Source: Ruminococcus sp. JC304
GTDB lineage: Bacteria; Bacillota; Clostridia; Lachnospirales; Lachnospiraceae
Assembly: GCA_000285855.2 (NCBI GenBank)
Contig: HE978651.1
Location: forward strand, 1,499,941 to 1,563,940
Direction of reading: 5' to 3'
Length of the DNA: 64,000 nucleotides
The first letter of the stretch is position 1. Every line of letters begins with the position of its first letter. The position numbers and the translations under genes are program-made. The notes below the pieces were generated by a model. The model saw only the letters and a program-made list of their open reading frames with translations, had not been told where the DNA came from and made no database searches. Below, piece by piece: positions 51,137 through 59,400 of this stretch.

Positions 51137-54100
51137 ATGAGGAAAAAATTATTAGCCGGGATGCTGGCACTTGCACTGTGTTCTACAAATATGCCCCCCC
51201 AGACCATATTTGCAGAAGAATTTACTTCCGGAAATCCGGATGTAGTGTCTGAGGAAGAAACTCCGGAGATTTTTACCAATGAAGAGCAGGAAGCGGCAGG
51301 AGAGACAGATGAGGAACTATCTGTATTCAGTTCAGAAGAGATTCCTGAATTTAATGATGCCCCCGATGAGGCAATGGCTGCTGCGGAAAATGAACAAGCT
51401 GAAGAAATTGTTGATTTAGCTGATAACGATAAGGTTACGAAAGGAGTTTATACTATAAAGTCGGCAGGAAATCACAAATTCATATGTAGCCAGGAAACAG
51501 GAAATAGAATTGTGGTTGATGGAGAAAATATTTTGGCGAAAGACGAAATCAACATTTATCTTAATAACGTAAGTATCAATACAATTGCTGGTTCGGCACT
51601 GCAAATAAAGGGAAATGTGAAGGCTGCAGTCACTATCCATTTAACAGGCACAAATAGTCTTATAACAAAGAATAACTGGTATGCCGGTTTACAGAAAGAT
51701 AACAAAGCTCAGCTTATAATAAAAACCAATAATTCAGACGCTACTGCAGGAATCTTAAATGCTCGTAGTATCGATGGGGATGGCGCCGGAATTGGTGGCG
51801 GCTTTTACGGCTCCGGCTCTTGCAGTAATATTATTATTGATAGTTGTTCTGTAATTGCTAGTTCTAAGTATGGTGCTGGAATTGGTGGCAGCAAGCAACG
51901 CGCTGGCAGTGATATTACCATTAATAGTAGTTTTGTAACTGCTAGTTCTACGGATGGTGCCGGAATTGGTGGCGGCGGTTACGGCGCTGGCAGTGGCAGT
52001 GATATTACCATTAATAGTAGTTCTGTAACTGCTAGTTCTACGAATGGTGACGGAATTGGTGGCGGCTATGAATATGGAGGTTCTTGCAAAAATATTACCA
52101 TTAATGGCGGCTCGGTAAAAGCCTCTTCTGTATCCGGTTCCCCAACAAACGAAGGGAAAGAGGTTTACTGTTGTACTATTGAAAATCCCGAAAATGCGAA
52201 CGTAACAATCAAAACTGGAACAGGTTCTAGTGTAAATTGGAAGCCTGTAAACCATTCCTCTCTCGACCCTGATGACACTAATCTGTATGTTTGGCTACCC
52301 AAGCTCGAAAGCAATTCTACAAACAGCTATTTGATTATACTTGACCCAGAAAACAGTTCAGAATCTCGAACACGGAATTATTCATTCGACACCGTTACCA
52401 ACACATTTAAAGCTGCTCAAGTTGTTAATGATTTTATATTTAAGTCCCCTGTAAATCTTATTTACGATGGTCAGCCTAAAGAAGCCTCATTGGAGTTTAA
52501 ATTTAAACCTACACATGAAAATAACAGAAAAATCTCATTGGTATATTATAAAGGTAACTACAATGATATCAATGAGAACACTCAACCGTTCCAAGGTGTT
52601 CCTGTAAATGCAGGCACATATACCGTAAAGGCTGAGATAGAGGCAAGTAAATCCTATTTTGCACATAAAGGATTAGTAAGTCCAAAATGGACATTTACTA
52701 TTGAAAAAGCCCCTGTAGCACCAGGAGCAGATCCTAATGAAACTACTATATCCGTTCCATGGTCCTGTAAAAAGATCAGCGACATTACCAACCCTTTTTC
52801 GACTGACTGGAAATGGGATAACGATGTTAAGCTTGATCAGGAATTACAAGTTGGAGAACCCATTACAGCTACCGCAGTTTACAATGGCAACGATAAGGGG
52901 AATTACGAAAAAGAATCTATCACTTACACAATCACCAGAAAGGAATGCGAACACAAAAATACAGTTGGACGCTACTATTCCTCTCCATCCTGTATTTCCA
53001 GTGGATATAGCGGGGACACCTATTGTAACGACTGCAAGAGAACCATCTATTACGGCTCCACGATTCCTGCATATGGCCATGACTATGACAACGGCGTTAT
53101 CACTACAGAACCAACTACAGAAACTGACGGAATCATTACTTACACCTGTAAACGATGCAAACATCAGGATACAAAAAACCTCGGTAAACTTGGTGACGGG
53201 GAACCTTACATTGAGGGAAGTTTCCAGAAGAAAGGCTGGGATGCTGTTAATGATCTGATCAAGACATCCAAAGAAAAAGATACCATCTCCATTATCATGA
53301 ATGGTGCCAGGACACTTCCTGCTTCCGTTTTATCCGGGATAAAAGGAAAAGATATTTCCCTGAATCTTGATATGGAGAATGGTTTCATCTGGAAGATTAA
53401 CGGTACTTCCATTACAGCAGAAACACCTGCAGATACCGATCTTTCTGTTACAAACACAGCAGAATATATCCCGGCAGCATTATACAGCCTGATCTCCACA
53501 AACCAGAATGATTTCGGTTTCCATCTTGGAAGAAGCGGAGCTTTCGATTTCCCGGCTGTGCTTTCCGTAAAGGCAGATGCCTCCTGTGCAGGACTTATGG
53601 CAAATCTGTTCTGGTATGATGTTGAGAATGGGGTTCTGCAGTGTATCCAGACTGTAACTGTAGGCGGTGCATTTGAGCGCAGTATTCCATATGCCGACTT
53701 TACGCTTTCCAAAGGACAGGATTATTTCATAGCATTTGGTACAGAATCTCTCAATGGCAGAGTCATTCACACAGACGGAAGTATCACAGATGAAAACGGT
53801 GCATACCTGCGACCTGCAAACACAAAGATTTCCAGCTATTCCATTGACAGAAACAAGCTCACTGTCAGACTTTCCAAAGGATGTGCCGGCGCTCAGGGTT
53901 ATGACTTCGTGATCAGCAAGAAATCAGATATGCTCAAAACCGGAAAGTTCAGCAAAACAGTTTCCTCATCCGGCAAGCCACAGGCATCTTTCAGATATCT
54001 TTCAAAAGGTACCTGGTATGTGGCAGCCCGAAGCTGGGTTCTGGATGCACAGGGCAATAAGGTCTATGGTTCCTGGACAAAGATCAAGAAGATCAAGATC

Positions 54101-54424
54101 ACTGTTGTCACACCACAGCAGCCAAAGATCAAGAATATTACTGTAGAAGGAAACACTGTGACTGTTACTTACACAAAATGCAAAAATGCCACAGGTTATG
54201 AAATCCTGCTTGGAAACAAATATAAGACTTCCGCAGGTGAGAAATATCCGGTTAAGAAATATCTGAAACGTACAGAAGGCAAAAATACCGTAACTGTAAC
54301 CTTTACAAACGTAAAGAAAGGTACCTGGTATGTGGCAGTACGTTCCTGGAATAAGACCTCCAAGAATAAATCCAGAGTTTACAGTCCATATTCCACAATG
54401 AAGAAATTCAAGACAAAGAAATAG
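51137..54424 (+). CDS. Large secreted repeat-containing surface protein
   Basis: 1095 residues. Signal peptide (RKKLLAGMLALALCSTNMPPQTIFA), an acidic stretch, a beta-helix-like domain (about 100-400) with glycine-rich GAGIGGG repeats, an MBG-like domain (about 430-530, NLIYDGQPKEASLEF...VPVNAGTYTVKAEI), a cysteine-paired module (CEHKNTVG...CNDCKRTIYYG... CKRCKHQDT, about 600-680), then two Fn3-like domains at the end (KGTWYVAARSWV and KGTWYVAVRSWN). No sorting signal is visible at the basic C terminus (KKFKTKK). The likely role is adhesion or carbohydrate binding. It closes the ECF/PrsW operon. Part of the coding sequence (about 51400-52900) is more AT-rich than the rest, suggesting a mosaic origin. 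Confidence 0.85.
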   Translation: MRKKLLAGMLALALCSTNMPPQTIFAEEFTSGNPDVVSEEETPEIFTNEEQEAAGETDEELSVFSSEEIPEFNDAPDEAMAAAENEQAEEIVDLADNDKVTKGVYTIKSAGNHKFICSQETGNRIVVDGENILAKDEINIYLNNVSINTIAGSALQIKGNVKAAVTIHLTGTNSLITKNNWYAGLQKDNKAQLIIKTNNSDATAGILNARSIDGDGAGIGGGFYGSGSCSNIIIDSCSVIASSKYGAGIGGSKQRAGSDITINSSFVTASSTDGAGIGGGGYGAGSGSDITINSSSVTASSTNGDGIGGGYEYGGSCKNITINGGSVKASSVSGSPTNEGKEVYCCTIENPENANVTIKTGTGSSVNWKPVNHSSLDPDDTNLYVWLPKLESNSTNSYLIILDPENSSESRTRNYSFDTVTNTFKAAQVVNDFIFKSPVNLIYDGQPKEASLEFKFKPTHENNRKISLVYYKGNYNDINENTQPFQGVPVNAGTYTVKAEIEASKSYFAHKGLVSPKWTFTIEKAPVAPGADPNETTISVPWSCKKISDITNPFSTDWKWDNDVKLDQELQVGEPITATAVYNGNDKGNYEKESITYTITRKECEHKNTVGRYYSSPSCISSGYSGDTYCNDCKRTIYYGSTIPAYGHDYDNGVITTEPTTETDGIITYTCKRCKHQDTKNLGKLGDGEPYIEGSFQKKGWDAVNDLIKTSKEKDTISIIMNGARTLPASVLSGIKGKDISLNLDMENGFIWKINGTSITAETPADTDLSVTNTAEYIPAALYSLISTNQNDFGFHLGRSGAFDFPAVLSVKADASCAGLMANLFWYDVENGVLQCIQTVTVGGAFERSIPYADFTLSKGQDYFIAFGTESLNGRVIHTDGSITDENGAYLRPANTKISSYSIDRNKLTVRLSKGCAGAQGYDFVISKKSDMLKTGKFSKTVSSSGKPQASFRYLSKGTWYVAARSWVLDAQGNKVYGSWTKIKKIKITVVTPQQPKIKNITVEGNTVTVTYTKCKNATGYEILLGNKYKTSAGEKYPVKKYLKRTEGKNTVTVTFTNVKKGTWYVAVRSWNKTSKNKSRVYSPYSTMKKFKTKK
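51826..52110 (+). repeat. Tandem 80-90-bp repeats encoding beta-helix rungs
   Basis: About four units; unit starts recognisable at 51911, 52001 and 52091 (GATATTACCATTAATA or AATATTACCATTAATG) with an exact 90-bp spacing, and a more diverged copy near 51826. Each encodes I-T-I-N-S-S-x-V-T-A-S-S-T-x-G-x-G-I-G-G-G. The two central units are nearly identical at DNA level, so copy number may vary. Confidence 0.8.
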
Positions 54425-54623
54425 GTTCTCTTTCTTAGGATAAAAAGCGGGAATCCTCGGCAATTCAATTACCGAGATGAAAGCGTAAACTGTGCATGTC
54501 TGCACTCATGGTAGATAAAAGGGGATTCCTCTATAAAAAGAAGAAGGAAAAAACCATGTAGAAGTAATTTCTGCAGGTATAGAATTTACTCTTGCAAGGT
54601 AGAATTTAAAAATACATTTAACC
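54425..54623. other. Junction region with no recognised gene
   Basis: Between the surface-protein stop and the first small gene of the mobile element. It contains a weak CTCGG/CCGAG stem (54456-54476) and repeated short purine-rich stretches, but no convincing coding frame. Presumably the boundary of the mobile element. Confidence 0.5.
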
Positions 54624-54770
54624 ATGAAAAAGATTCGTGAGAAATCAAAAGAATTTGCGGAGCATGAGCGTATAGCAGAAGAAAAAAGTTCTGATAGCAA
54701 TGTGTGTGTTGAACAGAACGCCACAAGCAAATCAAATCGGCAAAAAGTGAAAGGAGAAAAAATAGCATGA
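54624..54770 (+). CDS. Small charged protein or gene remnant upstream of tnpV
   Basis: 48 codons: MKKIREKSKEFAEHERIAEEKSS..., highly charged, ending ...KVKGEKIA. Its stop overlaps the tnpV start (ATGA), the coupling seen in mobile-element operons. No ribosome site stands out, so it may be the 3' end of a deleted gene. Not recognised. Confidence 0.35.
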   Translation: MKKIREKSKEFAEHERIAEEKSSDSNVCVEQNATSKSNRQKVKGEKIA

Positions 54771-55150
54771 CAGAATTGAAATCACGAATCCATGACGAAA
54801 GCAACGGTCTGGACTATGTTCTTGTGGGTGATTACTATGTGCCGGACTTGAAGCTACCGGAGGAACACCGCCCTATCGGTATGTGGGGCAGACTGCACAG
54901 GACATATTTGGAGCAGTACCGCCCTGCAAGGTTCTCTGCCCTCTGTTTATCCGGCGAACTGCATACTTACCTTGCTGATCTGAACGAACAGGCAACGGAA
55001 AGGTGCAGCCTTATCATTGAGCAGATGAAACAAGCCGAGGGCGTGACCGAAACCATGAAAGCAGACAATCAGATGTTGTGGGTACAGTCCATGAACTCTA
55101 TCCGTAACCGAGCCGAAGAAATCATCAGACAGGAAATGATTTACTGCTGA
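54767..55150 (+). CDS. TnpV-like transposon-encoded protein
   Basis: 127 residues. It matches the TnpV family of clostridial mobilisable transposons and ICEs: YVLVGDYYVPDL, RPIGMWGRLHRTYLEQYRPARFSALCLSGELHTYLADLNEQA, and MLWVQSMNSIRNRAEEIIRQEMIY. The function of TnpV is not known; it is a good marker of integrated elements. AAAGGAG lies about 10 bp upstream. It is followed by a terminator hairpin. Confidence 0.9.
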   Translation: MTELKSRIHDESNGLDYVLVGDYYVPDLKLPEEHRPIGMWGRLHRTYLEQYRPARFSALCLSGELHTYLADLNEQATERCSLIIEQMKQAEGVTETMKADNQMLWVQSMNSIRNRAEEIIRQEMIYC

Positions 55151-55190
55151 TTTTATCAAGTCCAAAACCAACAAATTTGTATCGTAAACG

Positions 55191-55231
55191 AAGCGACAGG
55201 TATTTCCTTATGAAGTGTCTGTCGCTTTTCA
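55191..55231 (+). terminator. Terminator after tnpV
   Basis: AAGCGACAG (55191-55199) pairs perfectly with CTGTCGCTT (55219-55227), 19-base loop, then TTC. Confidence 0.75.
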
Positions 55232-55259
55232 TTTATCAAACTTTAAGGAGGAAAACACA

Positions 55260-55508
55260 ATGAAGATGAACCGGAATGAAATGGAAGCCCTTTATGCCTT
55301 TGGCTGTCCGAACCTGAAAGCAACTGTCGAGCGTTTGCGTATGGTAGCTGCCCTTGCACCCGATCCAGTGGCGAAGAAGCTGTTTTATATGCTTTCCGTC
55401 AAGCTGAGTGCTGAGGGTGTTGAAAGGTGGTATCGCTGCTTTTACTGCAAGCTGCGTGTGTTGAAAAACCATAGGGAAGGCTGCTATGACGAGACTGACG
55501 AAGATTGA
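55260..55508 (+). CDS. Small conserved mobile-element protein
   Basis: 82 residues: NRNEMEALYAFGCPNLKATVERLRMVAALAPDPVAKKLFYMLSVKLSAEGVERWYRCFYCKLRV. I recognise the type as a backbone protein of Firmicutes conjugative elements but cannot name a function. AAGGAGGAAAACACA precedes the ATG at 55260. Overlaps the next gene by 23 bp, so the two are translated together. Confidence 0.75.
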   Translation: MKMNRNEMEALYAFGCPNLKATVERLRMVAALAPDPVAKKLFYMLSVKLSAEGVERWYRCFYCKLRVLKNHREGCYDETDED

Positions 55509-55776
55509 GAAAGAAACAATCGTTCTCTTTAATGAGGGCGAGGACAAGGCAAATATCTACACCCACAACGCCGGATTGAAAAAGAGGTTGGCTGCTTTTG
55601 CTAAGAAGTACCCTGACCTTTGCCGACTGGAAAAATCCAATGTTCAAGGCGGTGTTTCTTATGAGCTGGCAAAGTCCCGTCTGTCTATCCGTTTCCTGCC
55701 GCCTTACAGTGAGGAACGCAGACAGAAAGCCAGTGAATATGCGAAAAAGCATGGGCTGAACAGCCAGCAGGGATAA
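55486..55776 (+). CDS. Small conserved mobile-element protein, partner of the preceding gene
   Basis: 96 residues: TRLTKIEKETIVLFNEGEDKANIYTHNAGLKKRLAAFAKKYPDLCRLEKSN...GGVSYELAKSRLSIRFLPPYSEERR. It is a recurrent backbone protein of clostridial elements, role unknown. Its GTG/ATG region overlaps the preceding gene. The next 65 bp lead to the first copy of the duplicated backbone tail. Confidence 0.75.
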   Translation: MTRLTKIEKETIVLFNEGEDKANIYTHNAGLKKRLAAFAKKYPDLCRLEKSNVQGGVSYELAKSRLSIRFLPPYSEERRQKASEYAKKHGLNSQQG

Positions 55777-55841
55777 TGTGATAATCAGGGCTGATATGCG
55801 GTTAAAATGTCAGGTGCAGACCTGATGTTTTGACCGTTGCC

Positions 55842-55895
55842 TATCGCCTGTGAGGAAAGTATCGGGGACTATGGATTTTGCAGAATTGTGCGTTA
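55842..55895 (+). repeat. Cassette left flank, copy 1
   Basis: 54 bp, 49 identical to 56748-56801. Both copies are open in the same register and encode the C-terminal end of a lost backbone gene: EESIGDYGFC(R/G)(I/N)VRY(K/R) then a stop. Copy 1 precedes the DUF6560-like cargo gene. Confidence 0.85.
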
Positions 55896-55931
55896 CAAGG
55901 CTTGAACAGGAACTCTGTACACAAAATTTTT

Positions 55932-55963
55932 TCTTCCATTCTTTAAGTTGATGAAGTATAATG
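55932..55963 (+). promoter_or_regulatory. Shared cargo promoter, copy 1
   Basis: 32 bp ending in GTATAATG, 31 identical to 59328-59359. TATAAT is at 55957-55962. It drives the gene at 56042; the other copy precedes the lipoprotein gene, so unrelated cargo genes share one promoter block. Confidence 0.7.
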
Positions 55964-56041
55964 AGATATGAAAAATTGAGGTTTTTAATACTCGATTTCA
56001 AACAATCATTTTTATATAGCTGGAACTATGGAGGGCAAAAA

Positions 56042-56611
56042 ATGAATGGTTTTTTACGAATGTGTTTGAATATAATTACACAAATAGGTCCCTATTTAGT
56101 TGTACTTCTTCTTTTGACATATCTTGTAAATCTTCAACAAAAGAGAGCTAAAGAACGAGAGGAAGAACAGAAAAAGGGAATAATAAGGACGCATTATATA
56201 ATAAAAACCGAAAAAGTACTTACTATGTTTTTTGTATTGGCGGTGTTTCTTTTTGGGGGAGCTACGGTAGCCAGTGCTATTCAACAAGATGATTTGTTTC
56301 CACCACTCGTTTTTAGCATTTTCTTTATTGTTTCTTTAATCGGCTCATTGAATATGATTATGTGGAAACTGGAAGTGAACGGAGATGAAATCACATGGCG
56401 TTCAACTTTTGGCAGAAAGAGAACTTTTCACTTTGAAGATATTACCTATTGCGAGAGAAAGAAAGGTTCTGTGCGTGTATATGTAAATGGAGAAAAATTA
56501 TTTACCATTGATAGTAATATTGACAAAGAAGAATTTATGGAGGACATAAAAAGAAGAAGAATCCCTGTAAAATCTTACTGGGCAAATCAGCATAAGAAAA
56601 ATCGTAAATGA
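56042..56611 (+). CDS. DUF6560-like membrane protein (cargo gene 1)
   Basis: 189 residues. Three membrane segments (about 11-33, 59-80, 88-108) and a C-terminal beta domain: WKLEVNGDEITWRSTFGRKRTFHFEDITYCERKKGSVRVYVNGEKLFTIDSNI. This fits DUF6560, a family I associate with accessory regions of Firmicutes; function unknown. The ATG at 56042 follows GGAGGGCAAAAA. AT-rich codon use differs from the element backbone. It lies between two copies of the 54-bp flank and before terminator copy 1. Confidence 0.7.
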   Translation: MNGFLRMCLNIITQIGPYLVVLLLLTYLVNLQQKRAKEREEEQKKGIIRTHYIIKTEKVLTMFFVLAVFLFGGATVASAIQQDDLFPPLVFSIFFIVSLIGSLNMIMWKLEVNGDEITWRSTFGRKRTFHFEDITYCERKKGSVRVYVNGEKLFTIDSNIDKEEFMEDIKRRRIPVKSYWANQHKKNRK

Positions 56612-56639
56612 CATAGATTTTATAACAGTACGATGTTAG

Positions 56640-56717
56640 ACAACTGAATATGACCGTCAAGGTCAGATGAAGAAACCGATGTATTGAGCGTAAAGCGATC
56701 ATGCGTCGGTTTTTCTT
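56640..56717 (+). repeat. Cassette right flank with terminator, copy 1
   Basis: 78 bp, differing from 57671-57747 at two bases plus one in the T-run. It starts ACAACTGAATATGACCG and contains an AAACCGA/TCGGTTT stem followed by TTTTTCTT, so each cargo gene is closed by the same terminator block. Confidence 0.88.
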
Positions 56718-56747
56718 ATTTCATGAGCTGACAGAATTCCGACTGTA

Positions 56748-56801
56748 TATCACCCGTGAGGAAAGTATCGGAGACTATGGATTTTGCGGAAATGTGCGTT
56801 A
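56748..56801 (+). repeat. Cassette left flank, copy 2
   Basis: Second copy of the backbone gene tail (see 55842-55895). Here the open frame extends further upstream (ELTEFRLYITREESIGDYGFCGNVRYR, stop), starting within 35 bp of terminator copy 1. Confidence 0.85.
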
Positions 56802-56897
56802 TAGGTAAGTAAAAAACTACTTGATAGAGCGTGAATTGAATTGTTCATATCGGTATGATATAATTTACTGAAATGAAGCAAGAAGGTGGACTTTTGT

Positions 56898-57647
56898 ATG
56901 AAAAAATTTTTGAAAATATTGCTAATCATTATAGGAATAGTTTTTTTAATTTTTGCAGCGCTGATATGTATTGGACTGTTTGTTGATTATGATGACCATA
57001 TTGAAAATGGTCGTTATACTTATGTTCCGGAAGAAGAAAACAAAGGAAATGAGTATATTGAGTTTAAGTTGACAGATAATGGCAAAGACGATTCTAAACT
57101 TACATATTATAACTCTATCGAAGAAGCTATTTTGAATTCCCCCTTAAAAGCAGAACATGAAAATTTATCAGCTCCAGAAGATTTTCTTAATCATGTTGAT
57201 GAAATATTGCATATATGGAATGGCAAACAGTATGATACGGTTTTCTATCGGGCAGGAAGTGATAACGATCCCGTTCAAGGTTTTGTGATTGTACGCTGCA
57301 AAAAAAAGATAGAAAATGAAAGTACACAATATGCGTTTGTAAATGCTACACCAGCTACCACTACACCAGATACCACTTATGGGGGAGACTTCAAAAAATT
57401 TATCCATTTATCTTTAACAATAAGTGATATTCAACAAGACTTAAATCCAAATTATCCGGATACCAGATTCGTTTTTGGCTATGCACATGATAAAGAAATT
57501 TACTCATTAGAAGTAGAAGGTCAAAAGCCAGATGGGATTATAGAATATGAAGAATATGGTAGAACGATGTATATGTGGTATTATAACGATTTGAAAAGCA
57601 ATAAAAGAGGCGATTGTCTGAGCTACTCAGTAGATGTGCCAGAGTAA
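56898..57647 (+). CDS. Membrane-anchored cargo protein of unknown function (cargo gene 2)
   Basis: 249 residues: one N-terminal membrane segment (about 5-28), then an acidic soluble domain with YVPEEENKGNEYIEFKL, NSIEEAILNSPL, YDTVFYRAGSDNDPVQGFVIVRC and DTRFVFGYAHDKEIYSLEVEGQ. Not recognised. The Y-T-V-F-Y-R / FGY / D-K-x-I pattern suggests a small accessory sensor or immunity-type domain but I cannot name one. AGAAGGTGG eight bases upstream sets the start. Its own promoter region has TATAAT-like GATATAATT near 56858-56866. Lies between left flank copy 2 and terminator copy 2. Confidence 0.7.
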   Translation: MKKFLKILLIIIGIVFLIFAALICIGLFVDYDDHIENGRYTYVPEEENKGNEYIEFKLTDNGKDDSKLTYYNSIEEAILNSPLKAEHENLSAPEDFLNHVDEILHIWNGKQYDTVFYRAGSDNDPVQGFVIVRCKKKIENESTQYAFVNATPATTTPDTTYGGDFKKFIHLSLTISDIQQDLNPNYPDTRFVFGYAHDKEIYSLEVEGQKPDGIIEYEEYGRTMYMWYYNDLKSNKRGDCLSYSVDVPE

Positions 57648-57670
57648 TTTTTCAAATTGGCTAATCTGCC

Positions 57671-57747
57671 ACAACTGAATATGACCGTTAAGGTCAGGTG
57701 AAGAAACCGATGTATTGAGCGTAAAGCGATCATGCGTCGGTTTTCTT
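57671..57747 (+). repeat. Cassette right flank with terminator, copy 2
   Basis: Second copy of the 77-bp terminator block, closing cargo gene 2 and directly abutting the candidate oriT. Confidence 0.88.
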
Positions 57748-57751
57748 TTTG

Positions 57752-57960
57752 CAAAATAGTCCGGTGGACTGTTTTGTAAAACCGAAGGAACTGACAGAGC
57801 TTGGGACGGGGCGAAGTCAGTTTGTTCGGGCGGGAGTACGGAGGGTGCAACCCTTTGTGCATGGGTACAGGGAATGCAATATCCCTGTGCAGGTCAAGGG
57901 CGGCAGCCTTGCCCAGTTAAGTGGCGTTTCGCCACTTAATACTAGGTATTACTTGACGCA
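57752..57960 (+). other. Candidate origin of transfer (oriT)
   Basis: Five stem-loops in 200 bp directly upstream of the relaxase gene: CAAAATAGTCC/GGACTGTTTTG (57752-57776), GGGT-type small stems, ACAGGGA/TCCCTGT (57867-57888), CAAGG/CCTTG (57895-57911), TTAAGTGGCG-TTT-CGCCACTTAA (57917-57939), then the dyad AATAC-TAG-GTATT (57938-57950). A stem-loop followed by a short nic-like sequence next to a MobV-type relaxase is the usual oriT layout. The nic position is not identified. An open frame crosses this region but lacks a ribosome site. Confidence 0.55.
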
Positions 57961-58033
57961 GAAAGCCGCAAGGAATCAGCTTCGCTGCCCTTCTCCCCTG
58001 TCGGGGAAATCAAAAAGAAAAGGAGGAACTCAT

Positions 58034-59266
58034 GTGAAATTAACAAGACACAATGGACGAGCCGGAAAGAATGGCGTTTATAATCCGAAGCACAATGACC
58101 GCAGTTTTGACATTGCCAACAGCGAACACATTGATGAAGAACGAGCCAAACAAAATCTCTATTGGGACTGTTACAATGGCTTCCGCAATTTCAAAAATCC
58201 CGAAAAGGAAAATGAGCTGTCTGCCACTTTTGAAGATGTGGAACAGCTTTTTTATCATCAGCGGTATCGTGATTTTGTGACAGGACAGAACGAAAGAAAT
58301 GTGAAGAACAGACACCCTGAAAGGAATAAGGAAACCGGAGATTTGCTCAAAAGCAAAAAGACCTGTCCAGAGGAAACGGTCTATCAGATTGGAACGCTTG
58401 ATAATCATGTTCCGCCGGAATTGCTCATTGAGATCGTCACAGAATTTATGGAAATCGTAAATGAGCGTTTCGGCTCTCATGTCCATATCCTGAATTGGGC
58501 GCTGCACTTGGATGAAAGCACCCCTCATATTCACGAGCGTCATGTGTTCGACTGTGAAAATCAATATGGGGAGATTGCCCCACAACAGGAAAAGGCTTTG
58601 GAAGCACTGGGGTTTGAACTGCCAGAACCGGAGAAGCCAATCGGAAGAAAAAACAACCGCAAGATGACTTTCGATTCAGCTTGCCGAGTGCTGCTGTTTG
58701 ATGTGGCGAAAAAGCATGGCTTACAACTGGAAGAAGAACCGGAATATGGTGGTCGTGCAGATCTGGAAAAACAGGACTATATTCTTTTCAAGCAAAAGGA
58801 GCAACTGACAGCACAGGAGCAAAAATTGGAAGAACTCACGATGAAGATTGAAGATGTGGAAGCTCTGGTGGATGAGGTTGCCGATATTGCCTATGACAAG
58901 GCGGTTGAGGTCGTTGCTGATACTGTGAAACTGGAAACGCACAAGGAGGATATTAAGCTGGTGGAGCAGTCTAAGACATGGGTTCTCTCCCCTGAGCGTA
59001 AGGCTTCAAAGAAAGAAATCGAGTATGCAACGAAACGATTGGATGGCGTGATTGCCAGAATCACAAACGCTATGAAATCAACCATTCAGAAAATTCAAAC
59101 CACGCTGATGAAACCGGAGGTCAAAAAAGCCGGAACGGAGCAAATCAAGAAGAAAGCCAAAAGTTCCATTATAGAGCAGTTAAGCCGCAAGAAGAAAGAA
59201 ATTGCAGAGCGTGAAGTCAGCCGGACAATTCCGGCGAAAAGCAAAAAACAGGATATGGAACTCTAA
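58034..59266 (+). CDS. MobV/Pre-like relaxase (plasmid recombination-type protein)
   Basis: 410 residues. The N terminus MKLTRHNGRAGKNGVYNPKHNDRSFD, HIDEERAKQNLYWDCYNGF and the metal-binding LHLDESTPHIHERHVF (HxH plus upstream H in FGSHVHILNW) are those of the relaxases found in clostridial ICEs; the C-terminal 150 residues are a charged coiled coil (EQLTAQEQKLEELTMKIEDVEALVDEVADIAYDKAVEVVADTV). The protein nicks oriT and pilots DNA transfer. The start is GTG at 58034 with AAGGAGG seven bases upstream; earlier in-frame codons run through the oriT hairpins. It ends in the first copy of the 21-bp repeat. Confidence 0.85.
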   Translation: MKLTRHNGRAGKNGVYNPKHNDRSFDIANSEHIDEERAKQNLYWDCYNGFRNFKNPEKENELSATFEDVEQLFYHQRYRDFVTGQNERNVKNRHPERNKETGDLLKSKKTCPEETVYQIGTLDNHVPPELLIEIVTEFMEIVNERFGSHVHILNWALHLDESTPHIHERHVFDCENQYGEIAPQQEKALEALGFELPEPEKPIGRKNNRKMTFDSACRVLLFDVAKKHGLQLEEEPEYGGRADLEKQDYILFKQKEQLTAQEQKLEELTMKIEDVEALVDEVADIAYDKAVEVVADTVKLETHKEDIKLVEQSKTWVLSPERKASKKEIEYATKRLDGVIARITNAMKSTIQKIQTTLMKPEVKKAGTEQIKKKAKSSIIEQLSRKKKEIAEREVSRTIPAKSKKQDMEL

Positions 59267-59273
59267 GGCACTT
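59253..59273. repeat. 21-bp direct repeat at the relaxase end, copy 1
   Basis: ATATGGAACTCTAAGGCACT plus one T, including the relaxase stop codon, is repeated exactly at 60004-60024. The two copies bracket the lipoprotein gene; removing one interval restores relaxase followed directly by the VirE-type frame. Confidence 0.9.
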
Positions 59274-59327
59274 GCTGTTTTCACTTTGAAAATGACAGGT
59301 GCTTTTGCTTTAGGGAGCAAGAAAATA

Positions 59328-59359
59328 TCTTCCATTCTTTAGGTTGATGAAGTATAATG
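59328..59359 (+). promoter_or_regulatory. Shared cargo promoter, copy 2
   Basis: One mismatch in 32 bp to 55932-55963; TATAAT at 59353-59358, 42 bp upstream of the lipoprotein start. Confidence 0.7.
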
Positions 59360-59400
59360 GAGATACACTATTTGAGAATCTTAAAGAGGTAACGGCTATC

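Noticed and set aside
57749-58033. N-terminal extension of the relaxase
   Set aside because: The stretch is a string of perfect hairpins (candidate oriT); the GTG at 58034 has the only good ribosome site and gives the family N terminus.
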